Assembly: GCA_014650415.1 (NCBI GenBank)
Contig: BMUX01000019.1
Location: forward strand, 1 to 64,000
Direction: 5' to 3'
DNA: 64,000 bases
Source of the DNA: Streptomyces spiroverticillatus
GTDB taxonomy: Bacteria > Actinomycetota > Actinomycetes > Streptomycetales > Streptomycetaceae
In this document: positions 36,754-48,305 of the stretch, in pieces
Numbering within the stretch: position 1 is the stretch's first letter
Layout of the letters: each line of letters begins with the position of its first letter
Program-made: the position numbers and the translations under genes
Notes under the pieces: model-generated
What the model was told of the DNA's origin: nothing
Databases searched by the model: none
Seen by the model: the letters and a program-made list of their open reading frames with translations, nothing else

Positions 36754-37572
36754 GTGGTCAGCAGCGATCAGCGGCGGCGGCAGCTCGCCAGGGAGAAGTT
36801 CGAGCGCCAGCAGCAGCGGCGTGCCGAGAAGCAGCGCAGGGCACGCCGGCGCGCGGCCGTGATCGGCGCGGCGGTGGCCGTGGTCGTCGCGGCGGCGGCG
36901 ACGGCGTTCGCCACGGGCGTCTTCGACGGCAAGTCCGTCAAGGACAAGGAGGACGGGACCAACGTCGCCGACGCCCCGCCCCCGACGCCCACGAAGAAGC
37001 CCGATCCGTGCAAGAAGCCCGCCCCGGGTCAGACAGCCAAGCTCTCCTTCGACAAGGAGCCGAAGCTCGACGTCGACAAGTCGGCGACGTACCGGATGAA
37101 GCTGGCCACGACCTGCGGCGACATCGCTCTCGACCTGGACGCGAAGAACGCCCCGCGCACGGTCAACTCCTTCAACTTCCTCGCGAACAAGGGCTACTTC
37201 GACCACACCAAGTGCCACCGCCTCACCACCCAGGGCATCTACGTCCTGCAGTGCGGCGACCCGACCGCCGCGGGCACCGGCACCCCCGGCTACAAGCTGC
37301 CGGACGAGAACCTGAAGGACCCGAAGGTCAAGGGCGGCACCTACCCGGCGGGCACGGTCGCGATGGCCAACTCGGGCCCGAACACCGGAGGCAGCCAGTT
37401 CTTCCTGGTCTACAAGGACAGCCCGCTGCCGCCGAACTACACGCCGTTCGGCACCATCAAGGCGGGTCAGGACGTGCTGGAGAAGATCGCTGGTGCGGGT
37501 GAGTCGGCCGGGACGGGCGACGGGGCCCCGAACGCCACGGTGGTCATCGACAAGGCGACCGTCACGAAGTAG
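36754..37572 (+). CDS. Membrane-anchored peptidyl-prolyl cis-trans isomerase (cyclophilin)
   Basis: A 272-aa protein. It has a highly basic cytoplasmic N-terminus (RRRQLAREKFERQQQRRAEK), one transmembrane helix (about 35-56, AAVIGAAVAVVVAAAATAF), a Pro/Lys linker, and an extracytoplasmic cyclophilin domain. The active-site Arg is in KCHRLTTQG and the fold motifs are LQCGDPTAAGTGTPGYKLPD and VAMANSGPNTGGSQFFLVY. Cys residues flanking these motifs could form a disulphide outside the cell. GTG at 36754 follows GAGGAG. It corresponds to mycobacterial Rv2582 (ppiB) between the hydrolase and rel. Confidence 0.93.
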   Translation: MVSSDQRRRQLAREKFERQQQRRAEKQRRARRRAAVIGAAVAVVVAAAATAFATGVFDGKSVKDKEDGTNVADAPPPTPTKKPDPCKKPAPGQTAKLSFDKEPKLDVDKSATYRMKLATTCGDIALDLDAKNAPRTVNSFNFLANKGYFDHTKCHRLTTQGIYVLQCGDPTAAGTGTPGYKLPDENLKDPKVKGGTYPAGTVAMANSGPNTGGSQFFLVYKDSPLPPNYTPFGTIKAGQDVLEKIAGAGESAGTGDGAPNATVVIDKATVTK

Positions 37573-37610
37573 ACCACTGGGTAAACCCAGATGTGCGGGA
37601 TGCGGACAGC

Positions 37611-37648
37611 CGCCCTGCACGTCGCCTATGTTGGCGGTGTGCAGGGCG
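37611..37648 (+). terminator. Terminator after the cyclophilin gene
   Basis: A 10-bp stem (37611-37620 with 37639-37648) with an inner 4-bp pairing (37623-37626 with 37633-37636) lies 38 nt past the stop. Confidence 0.7.
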
Positions 37649-37743
37649 TCTGTCGCCCCGCGATCAACTGTGGACGTTGAAAGACGTGTGGACGATGTCC
37701 GGGGGCTCACGAGTCTCGGCGGGCATCATGTGGAGGAGGCGCT

Positions 37744-38973
37744 GTGAGCAGCGACCCGTGGGGCCGTGTCGACGAGACGGGCACCGTGTACGTGCGTACG
37801 GCCGACGGTGAGAAGGTCGTCGGTTCCTGGCAGGCGGGCTCTCCCGAGGAGGCTCTGGCCTACTTCGAGCGCAAGTACGAGGGCCTGGTCGTCGAGATCG
37901 GGCTTCTTGAGCGCCGGGTGAAGACCACCGACCTGTCGGCGAAGGACGCCCAGACCGCGATCGACCACCTGCGGACGCAGGTCGACGAGCACCACGCGGT
38001 GGGCGACCTGGCGGCGCTGACCAAGCGCCTGGACGCACTCGTCTCGACGGTCGAGACGCGCCGCGAGGAGCGCAAGGCGGAGAAGGCCAAGCAGGCCGAC
38101 GAGGCCAAGTCCGCGAAGGAGGCGCTGGTCACCGAGGCGGAGGAGCTGGCGCAGAGCGACCAGTGGCGTTCGGCGGGCGAGCGGCTGCGGGCCCTGGTGG
38201 ACACCTGGAAGGGTCTGCCCCGGCTGGACCGCAAGGCGGACGACGAGCTGTGGCACCGCTTCTCGCACGCCCGCTCGGCGTTCTCCAAGCGCCGCAAGGC
38301 GCACTTCGCGTCGCTGGACGCGCAGCGCGAGGAGGCCCGCAAGGCCAAGGAGAAGCTGGTCGCCGAGGCCGAGTCGCTGTCGAAGTCGACCGACTGGGGC
38401 GGCACGGCGGCGCGTTACCGCGAGCTGATGACCGAGTGGAAGGCGGCGGGCCGCGCCCAGCGCGAGTTCGAGGACGATCTGTGGAACCGCTTCCGCGGCG
38501 CCCAGGACGTCTTCTTCGCCGCCCGCGGCGAGACCTTCGCCGAGCGGGACGCGGAGCAGGGCGAGAACCTCAAGCTGAAGGAGGAGCTCGCCGCCGAGGC
38601 CGAGAAGCTGGTGCCGGTGAAGGACCTGAAGAGCGCGCGCGCCGCGTTCCGGGCCCTCAACGAGCGCTGGGAGGCCATCGGCCACGTGCCGCGCGACGCC
38701 CGTCCGAAGGTCGAGGGCCGGATGCAGGCCGTCGAGCGCGCTCTCCAGGAGCAGGAGGAGAACGAGTGGCGGCGCACCAACCCGGAGGCGCGTGCCCGTG
38801 CCGCCGGCCTCACCGGTCAGCTCCAGGACGCCGTCGAGAAGCTCCAGAAGCAGATCGACGCCGCCCGCTCGGCCGGCAACAACGCCAAGGCCGACAAGCT
38901 GGCGCGTGAGCTGGAGGGCCGTCAGGCCCTGCTCGACCAGGCGCTGAAGGGCCTGGAGGAGTTCGGCGGCTGA
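37744..38973 (+). CDS. DUF349-repeat coiled-coil protein
   Basis: A 409-aa, strongly charged and almost wholly helical protein with three DUF349 units, each around a W...W/LW.RF core: SAGERLRALVDTWKGL...DDELWHRF; GTAARYRELMTEWKAA...DDLWNRF; SARAAFRALNERWEAIG. The N-terminal about 60 residues (DPWGRVDETGTVYVRTADGE) are beta-rich. DUF349 proteins are widespread in actinobacteria and in proteobacteria, and a role in RNA or ribosome handling has been suggested; the sequence itself does not show a reaction. GTG at 37744 follows GGAGGAG. It converges with rel. Confidence 0.88.
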   Translation: MSSDPWGRVDETGTVYVRTADGEKVVGSWQAGSPEEALAYFERKYEGLVVEIGLLERRVKTTDLSAKDAQTAIDHLRTQVDEHHAVGDLAALTKRLDALVSTVETRREERKAEKAKQADEAKSAKEALVTEAEELAQSDQWRSAGERLRALVDTWKGLPRLDRKADDELWHRFSHARSAFSKRRKAHFASLDAQREEARKAKEKLVAEAESLSKSTDWGGTAARYRELMTEWKAAGRAQREFEDDLWNRFRGAQDVFFAARGETFAERDAEQGENLKLKEELAAEAEKLVPVKDLKSARAAFRALNERWEAIGHVPRDARPKVEGRMQAVERALQEQEENEWRRTNPEARARAAGLTGQLQDAVEKLQKQIDAARSAGNNAKADKLARELEGRQALLDQALKGLEEFGG

Positions 38974-38994
38974 TCCTCAGCGTCCCAGGTATGC

Positions 38995-39031
38995 GGAAGG
39001 GGCCCCCGGCATCGCGCCGGGGGCCCCTTCC
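38995..39031. terminator. Bidirectional terminator between the DUF349 gene and rel
   Basis: A 16-bp stem (38995-39010 with 39016-39031) with a 5-nt loop lies between converging stop codons (38973 and 39041). Confidence 0.87.
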
Positions 39032-39040
39032 TCGTACCGA

Positions 39041-41509
<2,469 letters not shown>

Positions 41510-41650
41510 GGGCGCTCCTCGTACGGGCCTGGGCTCCGGGGCTCCCCCGTGTGGGGCGGCCCGGTTCAGGTTCTCTCCCGGTCGGGTCCGGAACGCCCAT
41601 GGTATCGACCCTTGGCCGCCCGTTCTTCCTGGGCCGGAAGTGGAGGTACG

Positions 41651-41691
41651 GGAAAGGCGGGCCCCGGGGTGTCCCGGTGGCCCGCCTTTCC
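41651..41691 (-). terminator. Long hairpin terminator after apt
   Basis: A 13-bp stem (41651-41663 with 41679-41691) extends inward by five more pairs (41664-41668 with 41673-41677) across a one-base bulge. It lies 16 nt past the apt stop and would separate the yajC-secD-secF-apt transcripts from rel. Confidence 0.85.
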
Positions 41692-41707
41692 TTCGTACGG
41701 TGTGCGG

Positions 41708-42256
41708 TCAGACCGCGATCAGGGTGTCCAGCGGTGCCCCCCGGAGTGCGGGCTCCAGCTTGGCGCGGCCGCCCAGGAAGCCGAGCTCCATGAGCACGGC
41801 GACTCCGGCGACCTCGGCCCCGGCCCGGCGGATCAGCTCCAGCGCGGCCCCGGCGGTGCCTCCGGTGGCGAGGACGTCGTCGATGACGATGACGCGGTCG
41901 CCCGCGTTCAGGTCCTCGGCGTGCACCTCGATCTCGGCGGTGCCGTACTCCAGCTCGTACGCCTGCGAGAGCGTCGCGCCGGGCAGCTTGCCGGCCTTGC
42001 GGACCGGGATGAACCCGAGGCCCGCGCGGACGGCCACCGGGGCGGCCAGGATGAAGCCGCGCGCCTCCAGGCCGACGATCTTCGTGGCGCCGTGCTTGAC
42101 GCACAGCTCCGCGAGGGCGTCGGTGAGGGCCGTGAAGGCCTCCGGGTCGGCGAGCAGCGGCGTGATGTCCTTGAAGACGACGCCGGGCTTCGGGTAGTCC
42201 TGCACGTCCTTGATGCGGCTGAGCAGGAGCTCGCGGGTGGTGTCCGTGTACGTCAT
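41708..42256 (-). CDS. apt: Adenine phosphoribosyltransferase
   Basis: Apt salvages adenine to AMP with PRPP. The 182-aa protein has KPGVVFKDITPLL, GLEARGFILAAPVA, and the PRPP-binding motif VIVIDDVLATGGTAGAALEL. ATG at 42256 overlaps the secF stop (ATGA); the large open frame upstream belongs to another frame of secF. The placement between secF and rel is conserved in actinobacteria; the enzyme removes adenine made by other reactions, and there is no direct tie to protein export. Confidence 0.95.
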   Translation of the reverse strand: MTYTDTTRELLLSRIKDVQDYPKPGVVFKDITPLLADPEAFTALTDALAELCVKHGATKIVGLEARGFILAAPVAVRAGLGFIPVRKAGKLPGATLSQAYELEYGTAEIEVHAEDLNAGDRVIVIDDVLATGGTAGAALELIRRAGAEVAGVAVLMELGFLGGRAKLEPALRGAPLDTLIAV

Positions 42257-43329
42257 CGGCGCTTCCCCGATGCGGGACGGCCGCGGCTGGGCCGCGGGCC
42301 GACCACGGCGGCCGGGACGGCGTCCTGCGGGGCGTCGCCCTCGGCGGCCGGGCCGTTCTTGGCCTCGGCGGCGCGCTTGGCGAGGATGCGCTTTTTCAGG
42401 GCCTTCATCGCCGGGTCGCGCTCCTTCAGGTCGGCGACCAGCGGAGTGGCGATGAAGATCGAGGAGTACGCACCGGCCGCGAGGCCGACGAACAGCGACA
42501 GCGAGATGTCGTTGAGCATGCCCGCACCCAGCACACCGCCACCGATGAACAGCAGACCGGCGACCGGCAGCAGGGCGACGACCGTGGTGTTGATGGAACG
42601 CACCAGGGTGCCGTTGAGGCTGCGGTTGGCGATCTCGCTGTAGGTGAAGCGGGTCTGCTTGGTGATGTCCTTCGCGCCCTCCTTGAGACCGTCGAAGACG
42701 ACGACGGTGTCGTAGAGGGAGTAACCGAGGATCGTCAGCAGACCGATCACGGTGCCCGGGGTGACCTCGAAGCCCACCAGGGCGTAGATGCCCACGGTGA
42801 TCGTGAGGTCGTGGACCAGGGCGATGAGGGCGGCGACGGCCATCCGCCACTCGAAGGCGATGGCCAGGTAGATCACCACCAGGACCATGAAGACCGCGAG
42901 ACCGGTCCAGGCCTTGTTGGCGATCTGCTCGCCCCAACTGGGGCCGACCAGCTCGGTGTTGATCTTCTCGGTCGGGACGCCGAGGTCCTGCGCGAGCTTC
43001 TCGGTGACCGGAGCGGCGGTCTTGGTGTCGAGGCCGCCGACCTGGATGCGCAGGGTGTCGTTGCCGAGCTTCTGGACGATGGCGTCGTGGCCGGACGCCT
43101 TCTCGGCGTCCTCCTTCGCCTTCTCCACGGAGACCGAGGTGGGGGGCGTCGTGAAGAGCGCACCGCCCTGGAACTCGATGCCCATGTTGAGGCCCTTGAA
43201 GGCGAGCCCCGCGATGGCGACGACGGTGATCAGTACGGAGATCCCGTACCAGATCATCCGCTTCCCGACGAAGTCGTAGCCGACCTCGCCGCGGTACAGC
43301 CGGGCGCCGATGCTGCCGAGTCGCGACAT
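42253..43329 (-). CDS. secF: Protein translocase subunit SecF
   Basis: SecF pairs with SecD in the membrane and uses the proton motive force to help pull proteins out of SecYEG. The 358-aa protein has six predicted helices (VLITVVAIAGLAFKGLNMGI; AVFMVLVVIYLAIAFEWRMA; ALIALVHDLTITVGIYALVG; GTVIGLLTILGYSLYDTVVV and two more), with the conserved SLYDTVVVFDGL and MLNDISLSLFVGLAAG. The P1-like domain lies between helices 1 and 2. ATG at 43329 is 1 nt after the secD stop; the stop overlaps apt. Confidence 0.96.
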   Translation of the reverse strand: MSRLGSIGARLYRGEVGYDFVGKRMIWYGISVLITVVAIAGLAFKGLNMGIEFQGGALFTTPPTSVSVEKAKEDAEKASGHDAIVQKLGNDTLRIQVGGLDTKTAAPVTEKLAQDLGVPTEKINTELVGPSWGEQIANKAWTGLAVFMVLVVIYLAIAFEWRMAVAALIALVHDLTITVGIYALVGFEVTPGTVIGLLTILGYSLYDTVVVFDGLKEGAKDITKQTRFTYSEIANRSLNGTLVRSINTTVVALLPVAGLLFIGGGVLGAGMLNDISLSLFVGLAAGAYSSIFIATPLVADLKERDPAMKALKKRILAKRAAEAKNGPAAEGDAPQDAVPAAVVGPRPSRGRPASGKRR

Positions 43330-43330
43330 C

Positions 43331-45127
43331 TCACGCCTCCTTCGGTTCGGTGGGAACGACAGAACGGCGGGTGCGGCGCAGCGGGGGCTGCACGCCCAGA
43401 CGCTTCGGGTCCAGACCGGACCACTTGTGGCCGTTGCCGAAGAACTTGGTCTTCGAGGCGAGCAGCGTCATCAGCGGCTTGGTGAAGAGGAACACCACGA
43501 CGACGTCGAGCAGGGTGGTCAGACCCAGCGTGAACGCGAAGCCCTGCACCTTGCCGACGGTGACGATGTAGAGCACCACGGCGGACAGCAGCGACACGAA
43601 GTCGGACACCAGGATGGTGCGCCGGGCACGCGGCCAGGCCCGCTCGACGGCGGGGCGCAGCGTGCGGCCGTCGCGGATCTCGTCCCGGATGCGTTCGAAG
43701 TACACGATGAACGAGTCCGCGGTGATGCCGATCGCGACGATGGCACCGCAGACGGCGGGGAGGTTCAGCGCGAAGCCGATGGCCGGGCCGAGCAGGGCCA
43801 TGATCGTGTACGTCAGGATGCCGGAGACCAGGAGGCTGAGGAGCGCCACGAAGGACAGACCCCGGTAGTACAGCACCAGGTAGATCACGACGAGGGCGAG
43901 ACCGATGGCACCGGCGATGAGGCCGGCCTCCAGCTGGTCGCTGCCGAGCGCCGGGGTGACCGTGGTGACGGTCTCTTCCTTGAAGGTCAGCGGCAGGGAG
44001 CCGTAGGAGAGGATGTTGCCCAGCTCCTGGGCGGTCTCCTGGGTGAAGCTGCCGGTGATCTCGGCGTTGCCGCTGAGGACCGTGGAGACCGAGGGCGCCG
44101 AGACGACGTTGCCGTCGAGGACGATGCCGAACTGGTTCAGCGGCTGCTGGAGCTTCATCAGCTTGCCGGTGGTCTTGGCGAACTTGTCGGAGCCCTCCTT
44201 GGTGAACTCCATGTCGACCTTCCACAGCGCGCGCTGGGTGTCGAACGTGCCCGAGGCCTTCTTGACGTCGGTGCCTTCGAGCTCCGCCGGGCCGAGGATG
44301 AACTTGTCCCAGCTCTTCCCGTCCCAGACCTTGCCGGTGATGCTCTTGCCGCACGCGATCGTCGGCTCGCTCGGCTTGATGCCGTCGCCGGCCTTCTCAC
44401 GCTGCTCCGGCTTGGTGCAGTCGAGGGCGGCGAACGCCTTCTCCAGCTTCGCGGTGGCCGGGTCCTGCGCGGGCGGCGTCGTCTTCGGGTCGGGCGTCTT
44501 GGAGGCGCCCGGCGTCGGAGTGGGCGTCGGGGCCTTCAGCGCGTCGGTGACGGCACGGCCCTGCGAGGTCTTGGTCGGGTCGGGGGTCGGCGAGGACTTC
44601 TTGTCCTTGCTGTCCTTGTCCTTGCCGTCCTTGTCCTTCGGGTCCTTGGCCTCGTCCGGCTTCTTCGTGGACGTCGGGTCGGGCTTCGGCGTCTTGCCCG
44701 GGTCCGGGAGCGGCGTGCCCTGCGTCTGGGCGAGCACCTGCCGGAAGTAGAGCTTGGCGGTGGTGCCGACCTGCTCGCGGGCCTGCTTGGAGTTGGTGCC
44801 CTTGGGGATGTTGACGATGATGTTGTCCGTGCCCTGGGTCTGCACCTCGGACTCGGAGACACCCATGCCGTTGACGCGCCGCTCCATGATGGCGACGGCC
44901 GTGTCCATGTTCGTCTTGTTGATCGCGTTGGGCTGGCCCGGCTCGTTCTGCGCCTTGAGCGTGATGCTCGTACCGCCGGCGAGGTCGATGCCCAGGCGGG
45001 GCGTGGTGTGCCCGGATGCGAACATCCCGCCCGCGAGGGCGAGGATCACGATCGTGATCAGTGCCAGGGCGCGCCCCGGCCTGCCCGGGGCCCCCGAGAC
45101 CTTGCGGCCCTTCTTCGGTGCTGCCAC
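43331..45127 (-). CDS. secD: Protein translocase subunit SecD with Lys/Pro/Asp-rich insertion
   Basis: SecD is the SecF partner. The 598-aa protein starts with a helix (ALALITIVILALAGGMFAS) and the conserved GIDLAGGTSITLKA. After the P1 region come five C-terminal helices with PAVCGAIVAIGITADSFIVY and FERIRDEIRDGRTLRPAVE. Residues about 136-225 are a low-complexity insertion made of runs such as KDKDGKDKDSKDKK and PTPTPTPGASKTPDPK; it lies in the extracytoplasmic P1 region and is probably flexible. Start is ATG at 45127. It is separated from yajC by a spacer with a hairpin. Confidence 0.96.
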   Translation of the reverse strand: MAAPKKGRKVSGAPGRPGRALALITIVILALAGGMFASGHTTPRLGIDLAGGTSITLKAQNEPGQPNAINKTNMDTAVAIMERRVNGMGVSESEVQTQGTDNIIVNIPKGTNSKQAREQVGTTAKLYFRQVLAQTQGTPLPDPGKTPKPDPTSTKKPDEAKDPKDKDGKDKDSKDKKSSPTPDPTKTSQGRAVTDALKAPTPTPTPGASKTPDPKTTPPAQDPATAKLEKAFAALDCTKPEQREKAGDGIKPSEPTIACGKSITGKVWDGKSWDKFILGPAELEGTDVKKASGTFDTQRALWKVDMEFTKEGSDKFAKTTGKLMKLQQPLNQFGIVLDGNVVSAPSVSTVLSGNAEITGSFTQETAQELGNILSYGSLPLTFKEETVTTVTPALGSDQLEAGLIAGAIGLALVVIYLVLYYRGLSFVALLSLLVSGILTYTIMALLGPAIGFALNLPAVCGAIVAIGITADSFIVYFERIRDEIRDGRTLRPAVERAWPRARRTILVSDFVSLLSAVVLYIVTVGKVQGFAFTLGLTTLLDVVVVFLFTKPLMTLLASKTKFFGNGHKWSGLDPKRLGVQPPLRRTRRSVVPTEPKEA

Positions 45128-45224
45128 CTTCTCGTTTCTCCCTGTCCAACCGCACGCGCCGGGATGTGCGTCGATGCGGCCACGAAGTGTTGTGGGGGCG
45201 GTCCCCCGCAGAGGTATGCACGAT

Positions 45225-45268
45225 CCGCGGACCGCGGCGCTCCCGGTGGGGTGCGCCGCGGTCCGCGG
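45225..45268 (-). terminator. Hairpin between yajC and secD
   Basis: A perfect 16-bp stem (45225-45240 with 45253-45268) with a 12-nt loop lies 6 nt past the yajC stop. It may limit read-through from yajC into secD, or protect the yajC mRNA. Confidence 0.7.
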
Positions 45269-45274
45269 AGGTGG

Positions 45275-45733
45275 CTACTTCGCGTCGCCCTCGCCGTCGG
45301 TCTTCTTGTCCTTCGGCTCGGCGTCGGCCTCGGGCTTCTTGCCGAGGTCGATGCGCGCGGCGTCGGTGTCGTCGGCGGAGTCCGCCGCGGTCAGCGAGGA
45401 CGCGTCGTCCGGGACGACGGGGGTGTCGGACTCGAGGTCGGCCGCGATCTGCTCGCCGTGGACGATGCGGTTGTACTCCTCGTCGGGGAGGACCGCGCCG
45501 ATGGCGTTCTTCGCGTAGACGGCGTGGACGCCGGGGGCGACCTCAAGAAGGACCGTGTCGTCGTGAACCTCCTTGACCGTGGCGTACATGCCGCCGATGG
45601 TGCGCACGCCGGTGCCGGGCTGCATTTCGTTGCGCATCTGCGCAGCGGCCTGCTGCTTCTTCTTGGCGGACCGGGTCATCAGGAACATGGCCCCGATGAG
45701 CACGATGAAGGGGAGGAAGGTCATGAGACTCAC
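45275..45733 (-). CDS. yajC: Preprotein translocase subunit YajC
   Basis: YajC is a small single-span membrane protein associated with SecDF. The 152-aa protein starts MSLMTFLPFIVLIGAMFLMT, then RSAKKKQQ and the conserved QPGTGVRTIGGMYATVKEV. The tail of about 60 residues is acidic and low-complexity (ESDTPVVPDDASSLTAADSA). GTG at 45733 gives the hydrophobic N-terminus; the alternative ATG at 45724 has no better ribosome-binding site. The longer open frame upstream is not supported. Confidence 0.93.
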   Translation of the reverse strand: MSLMTFLPFIVLIGAMFLMTRSAKKKQQAAAQMRNEMQPGTGVRTIGGMYATVKEVHDDTVLLEVAPGVHAVYAKNAIGAVLPDEEYNRIVHGEQIAADLESDTPVVPDDASSLTAADSADDTDAARIDLGKKPEADAEPKDKKTDGEGDAK

Positions 45734-45792
45734 GGGACGGAACTTCCTTCGCACGACCGCGACGAGGGCGGCCTGTATATACGGGGGTGGGC

Positions 45793-45814
45793 ATGCCGAC
45801 GGGAAGGTCGGCAT
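45793..45814 (-). terminator. Terminator after ruvB
   Basis: An 8-bp stem (45793-45800 with 45807-45814) with a 6-nt loop lies 83 nt past the ruvB stop, in front of yajC. Confidence 0.55.
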
Positions 45815-45897
45815 CGGCGGAGTCTAAGCGAGTCCGCGTATCTGGAACAACGTCCAGCATCGCACTGGGGTTCCTGAGCGTGCGAGCCTCCGCGCCG

Positions 45898-46974
45898 TCA
45901 CGTCCCGAACAGACCCGGTTGTCCGCCTTTCCCCAGGCCCTGCTGGGGCGGCACGAGCCCCAGGTGCGCCCACGCGGCGGGCGTGGCAACCCGGCCGCGC
46001 GGTGTTCTGGCCAGAAGACCTTCTCGTACGAGGAACGGCTCGGCCACTTCCTCCACGGTCTCCCGCTCCTCCCCCACCGCGACGGCGAGGGTGGACAGGC
46101 CGACCGGTCCGCCGCCGAAGAGCTTGAGGAGCGCCTCCAGGACGGCCCGGTCGAGGCGGTCCAGGCCGCGCGCGTCCACCTCGTACACCTTCAGGGCGGC
46201 GCCGGCGACGTCCTTGTCGATGATGCCGCCGTCGGTCTTGACCTGGGCGTAGTCGCGGACCCGGCGCAGCAGCCGGTTGGCGATGCGGGGGGTGCCCCGG
46301 GAGCGGCCGGCGATCTCGGCAGCGCCGTCGGCGGCGATCTCGACGTCGAGGAGGCGGGCGGAGCGGTGGACGACGCGCTCCAGCTCGGCGGGTTCGTAGA
46401 ACTCCATGTGGCCGGTGAAGCCGAAGCGGTCGCGCAGCGGCGGCGGCAGCAGCCCGGCCCGGGTGGTGGCTCCGACCAGGGTGAAGGGGGGCAGTTCCAG
46501 CGGGATCGCGGTGGCGCCGGGGCCCTTGCCGACGATGACGTCGACCCGGAAGTCCTCCATCGCCATGTACAGCATTTCCTCCGCCGGGCGGGACATCCGG
46601 TGGATCTCGTCGAGGAAGAGGACCTCGCCCTCCTGGAGGGAGGAGAGGATCGCGGCGAGGTCACCGGCGTGCTGGATGGCGGGCCCGGAGGTGATGCGGA
46701 TCGGGGCGCCCATCTCGGCGGCGATGATCATCGAGAGGGTGGTCTTGCCGAGGCCGGGGGCACCGGACAGCAGGACGTGGTCGGCGGTGGCCCCGCGCGC
46801 CCGGGCGGCCTTCAGCACCAGGTCGAGCTGCTCGCGCACCTTCTCCTGGCCGATGAACTCTTCCAGGTCCTTGGGGCGCAGCGCGGCCTCGACGGCCTGG
46901 TCCTCGCCGTCGGCGGAGGAGTCGACCAGCCTCGGATCGGCGGCGGTGTCGGGTCCGGTCTCGTCCCAGTTCAT
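45898..46974 (-). CDS. ruvB: Holliday junction branch migration ATPase RuvB
   Basis: RuvB is the hexameric AAA+ motor that drives branch migration with RuvA. The 358-aa protein has ALRPKDLEEFIGQEKVREQL, Walker A GAPGLGKTTL, Walker B VLFLDEIHRMSRPAEEML, sensor 1 LVGATTRAGLLPPPLRDRFG, and the C-terminal winged helix (EPFLVREGLLARTPRGRV). ATG at 46974. It follows ruvA by 47 nt in the ruvC-ruvA-ruvB order. Confidence 0.97.
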   Translation of the reverse strand: MNWDETGPDTAADPRLVDSSADGEDQAVEAALRPKDLEEFIGQEKVREQLDLVLKAARARGATADHVLLSGAPGLGKTTLSMIIAAEMGAPIRITSGPAIQHAGDLAAILSSLQEGEVLFLDEIHRMSRPAEEMLYMAMEDFRVDVIVGKGPGATAIPLELPPFTLVGATTRAGLLPPPLRDRFGFTGHMEFYEPAELERVVHRSARLLDVEIAADGAAEIAGRSRGTPRIANRLLRRVRDYAQVKTDGGIIDKDVAGAALKVYEVDARGLDRLDRAVLEALLKLFGGGPVGLSTLAVAVGEERETVEEVAEPFLVREGLLARTPRGRVATPAAWAHLGLVPPQQGLGKGGQPGLFGT

Positions 46975-47021
46975 GTGCGGATCGCTCTCGGGTCGGGTGC
47001 TGTACGGAGGGACCGTGCGGG

Positions 47022-47651
47022 TCAGCGGGCGCGGTTGAGGGTCTGGAGGGCGGCCCGCAGCAGCTCCGGCACGGGCGGCTGGGAGCCCGTGGAGAGGGCG
47101 GCCTCGGCCTGCGGGGTGACGGCGCTCACCGCCTCGGCGGCCTCGCGGGGGGCGTAGCCGAGGCCGACGAGGGCGGCGCTGAGCTGCTCGGTCCAGGGGG
47201 CGGGACCGGGGGCGACGCGCTGGGCGCCGAGCTGTCCGCCGGTGCCGAGCGGGGCTCCGAGCCGGTCCTTCAGCTCCAGCAGCAGCTTCTGCGCACCCTT
47301 CTTCCCGATGCCGGGGACGGCGGTGAGCGCCTTCTCGTCACCGGTGGACACCGCGAGGCGCAGCGCGTCGGGGCTGTGCACGGCGAGCATGGCCTGGGCG
47401 AGACGGGGGCCGACGCCGCTGGCGGTCTGGAGCAGCTCGAAGACCTGCCGCTCGTCGTCGTCGGCGAAGCCGTACAGCGTGAGCGAGTCCTCCCGTACGA
47501 CCAGGGAGGTGGCGAGCTTCGCCTCCTGGCCCATGCGCAGGGTGGACAGGGTGTTCGGGGTGCACTGGACGGCCATGCCGACGCCGCCGACCTCGATCAC
47601 CGCGGTGGTGGGGGCGAGCGCGGCCACCGGGCCACTGACGAAGGCGATCAT
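47022..47651 (-). CDS. ruvA: Holliday junction DNA helicase subunit RuvA
   Basis: RuvA binds the four-way junction as a tetramer and loads RuvB. The 209-aa protein has the OB-fold N-terminus MIAFVSGPVAALAPTTAVIE, two helix-hairpin-helix motifs (LQTASGVGPRLAQAMLA and LTAVPGIGKKGAQKLLLEL), and a C-terminal RuvB-contacting domain (AALVGLGYAPREAAEAV). ATG at 47651 overlaps the ruvC stop (ATGA). Confidence 0.96.
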   Translation of the reverse strand: MIAFVSGPVAALAPTTAVIEVGGVGMAVQCTPNTLSTLRMGQEAKLATSLVVREDSLTLYGFADDDERQVFELLQTASGVGPRLAQAMLAVHSPDALRLAVSTGDEKALTAVPGIGKKGAQKLLLELKDRLGAPLGTGGQLGAQRVAPGPAPWTEQLSAALVGLGYAPREAAEAVSAVTPQAEAALSTGSQPPVPELLRAALQTLNRAR

Positions 47652-48208
47652 GAGGTGCGGCCTTTCCTGACGACTGAACGGACGGGTGCGGTACGGGACT
47701 TGTGCGCGGCGACGGCCTGCTGGAGCCGGTTCTGCGCGGGGGCCCGCCAGATGTGGCAGATGGCGAGGGCGAGGGCGTCGGCCGCGTCCGCCGGCTTGGG
47801 CGGGGCGTCGAGCCGCAGCAGCCGGGTCACCATGGCCCCGACCTGCGCCTTGTCGGCCCGGCCGCTGCCGCTGACGGCGGCCTTGACCTCGCTGGGGGTG
47901 TGCAGGGCGACGGGGATGCCGCGCCGGGACGCGCAGAGCATGGCCACGGCGCTGGCCTGGGCGGTGCCCATGACCGTACTGACGTTGTGCTGGCTGAAGA
48001 CGCGCTCCACGGCGAGGACTTCGGGGCGGTAGTCGTCGAGCCACTGCTCGATGCCCTGCTCGATGGCGACCAGGCGCAGCCCCAACTCGGCGTCGGGAGG
48101 CGTCCGTACGACGCCCACTCCGCACATGGTCAGGGGGCGCCCGGCGACGCCTTCGACGACACCGACACCGCACCGGGTCAGCCCCGGGTCCACGCCCAGT
48201 ACCCTCAC
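47648..48208 (-). CDS. ruvC: Crossover junction endodeoxyribonuclease RuvC
   Basis: RuvC cuts Holliday junctions symmetrically. The 186-aa protein has the four acidic catalytic residues in LGVDPGLTRCGVGVV, EVLAVERVFSQHNVST, and DAADALALAICHI. GTG at 48208 (VRVLGVDPG) follows GGAGG; an ATG 18 codons upstream is open but adds a tail not found in the family. It heads ruvCAB, downstream of yebC in the usual order. Confidence 0.95.
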   Translation of the reverse strand: MRVLGVDPGLTRCGVGVVEGVAGRPLTMCGVGVVRTPPDAELGLRLVAIEQGIEQWLDDYRPEVLAVERVFSQHNVSTVMGTAQASAVAMLCASRRGIPVALHTPSEVKAAVSGSGRADKAQVGAMVTRLLRLDAPPKPADAADALALAICHIWRAPAQNRLQQAVAAHKSRTAPVRSVVRKGRTS

Positions 48209-48305
48209 GCCGCCCCCTCCTTCGCTCACCTGTTTGTGCAGGCTATCGGCTCGCACTGACAATCAGGGCCGCCAACACAGGCCCGCCGCCGCGGGCCCGG
48301 CAACG

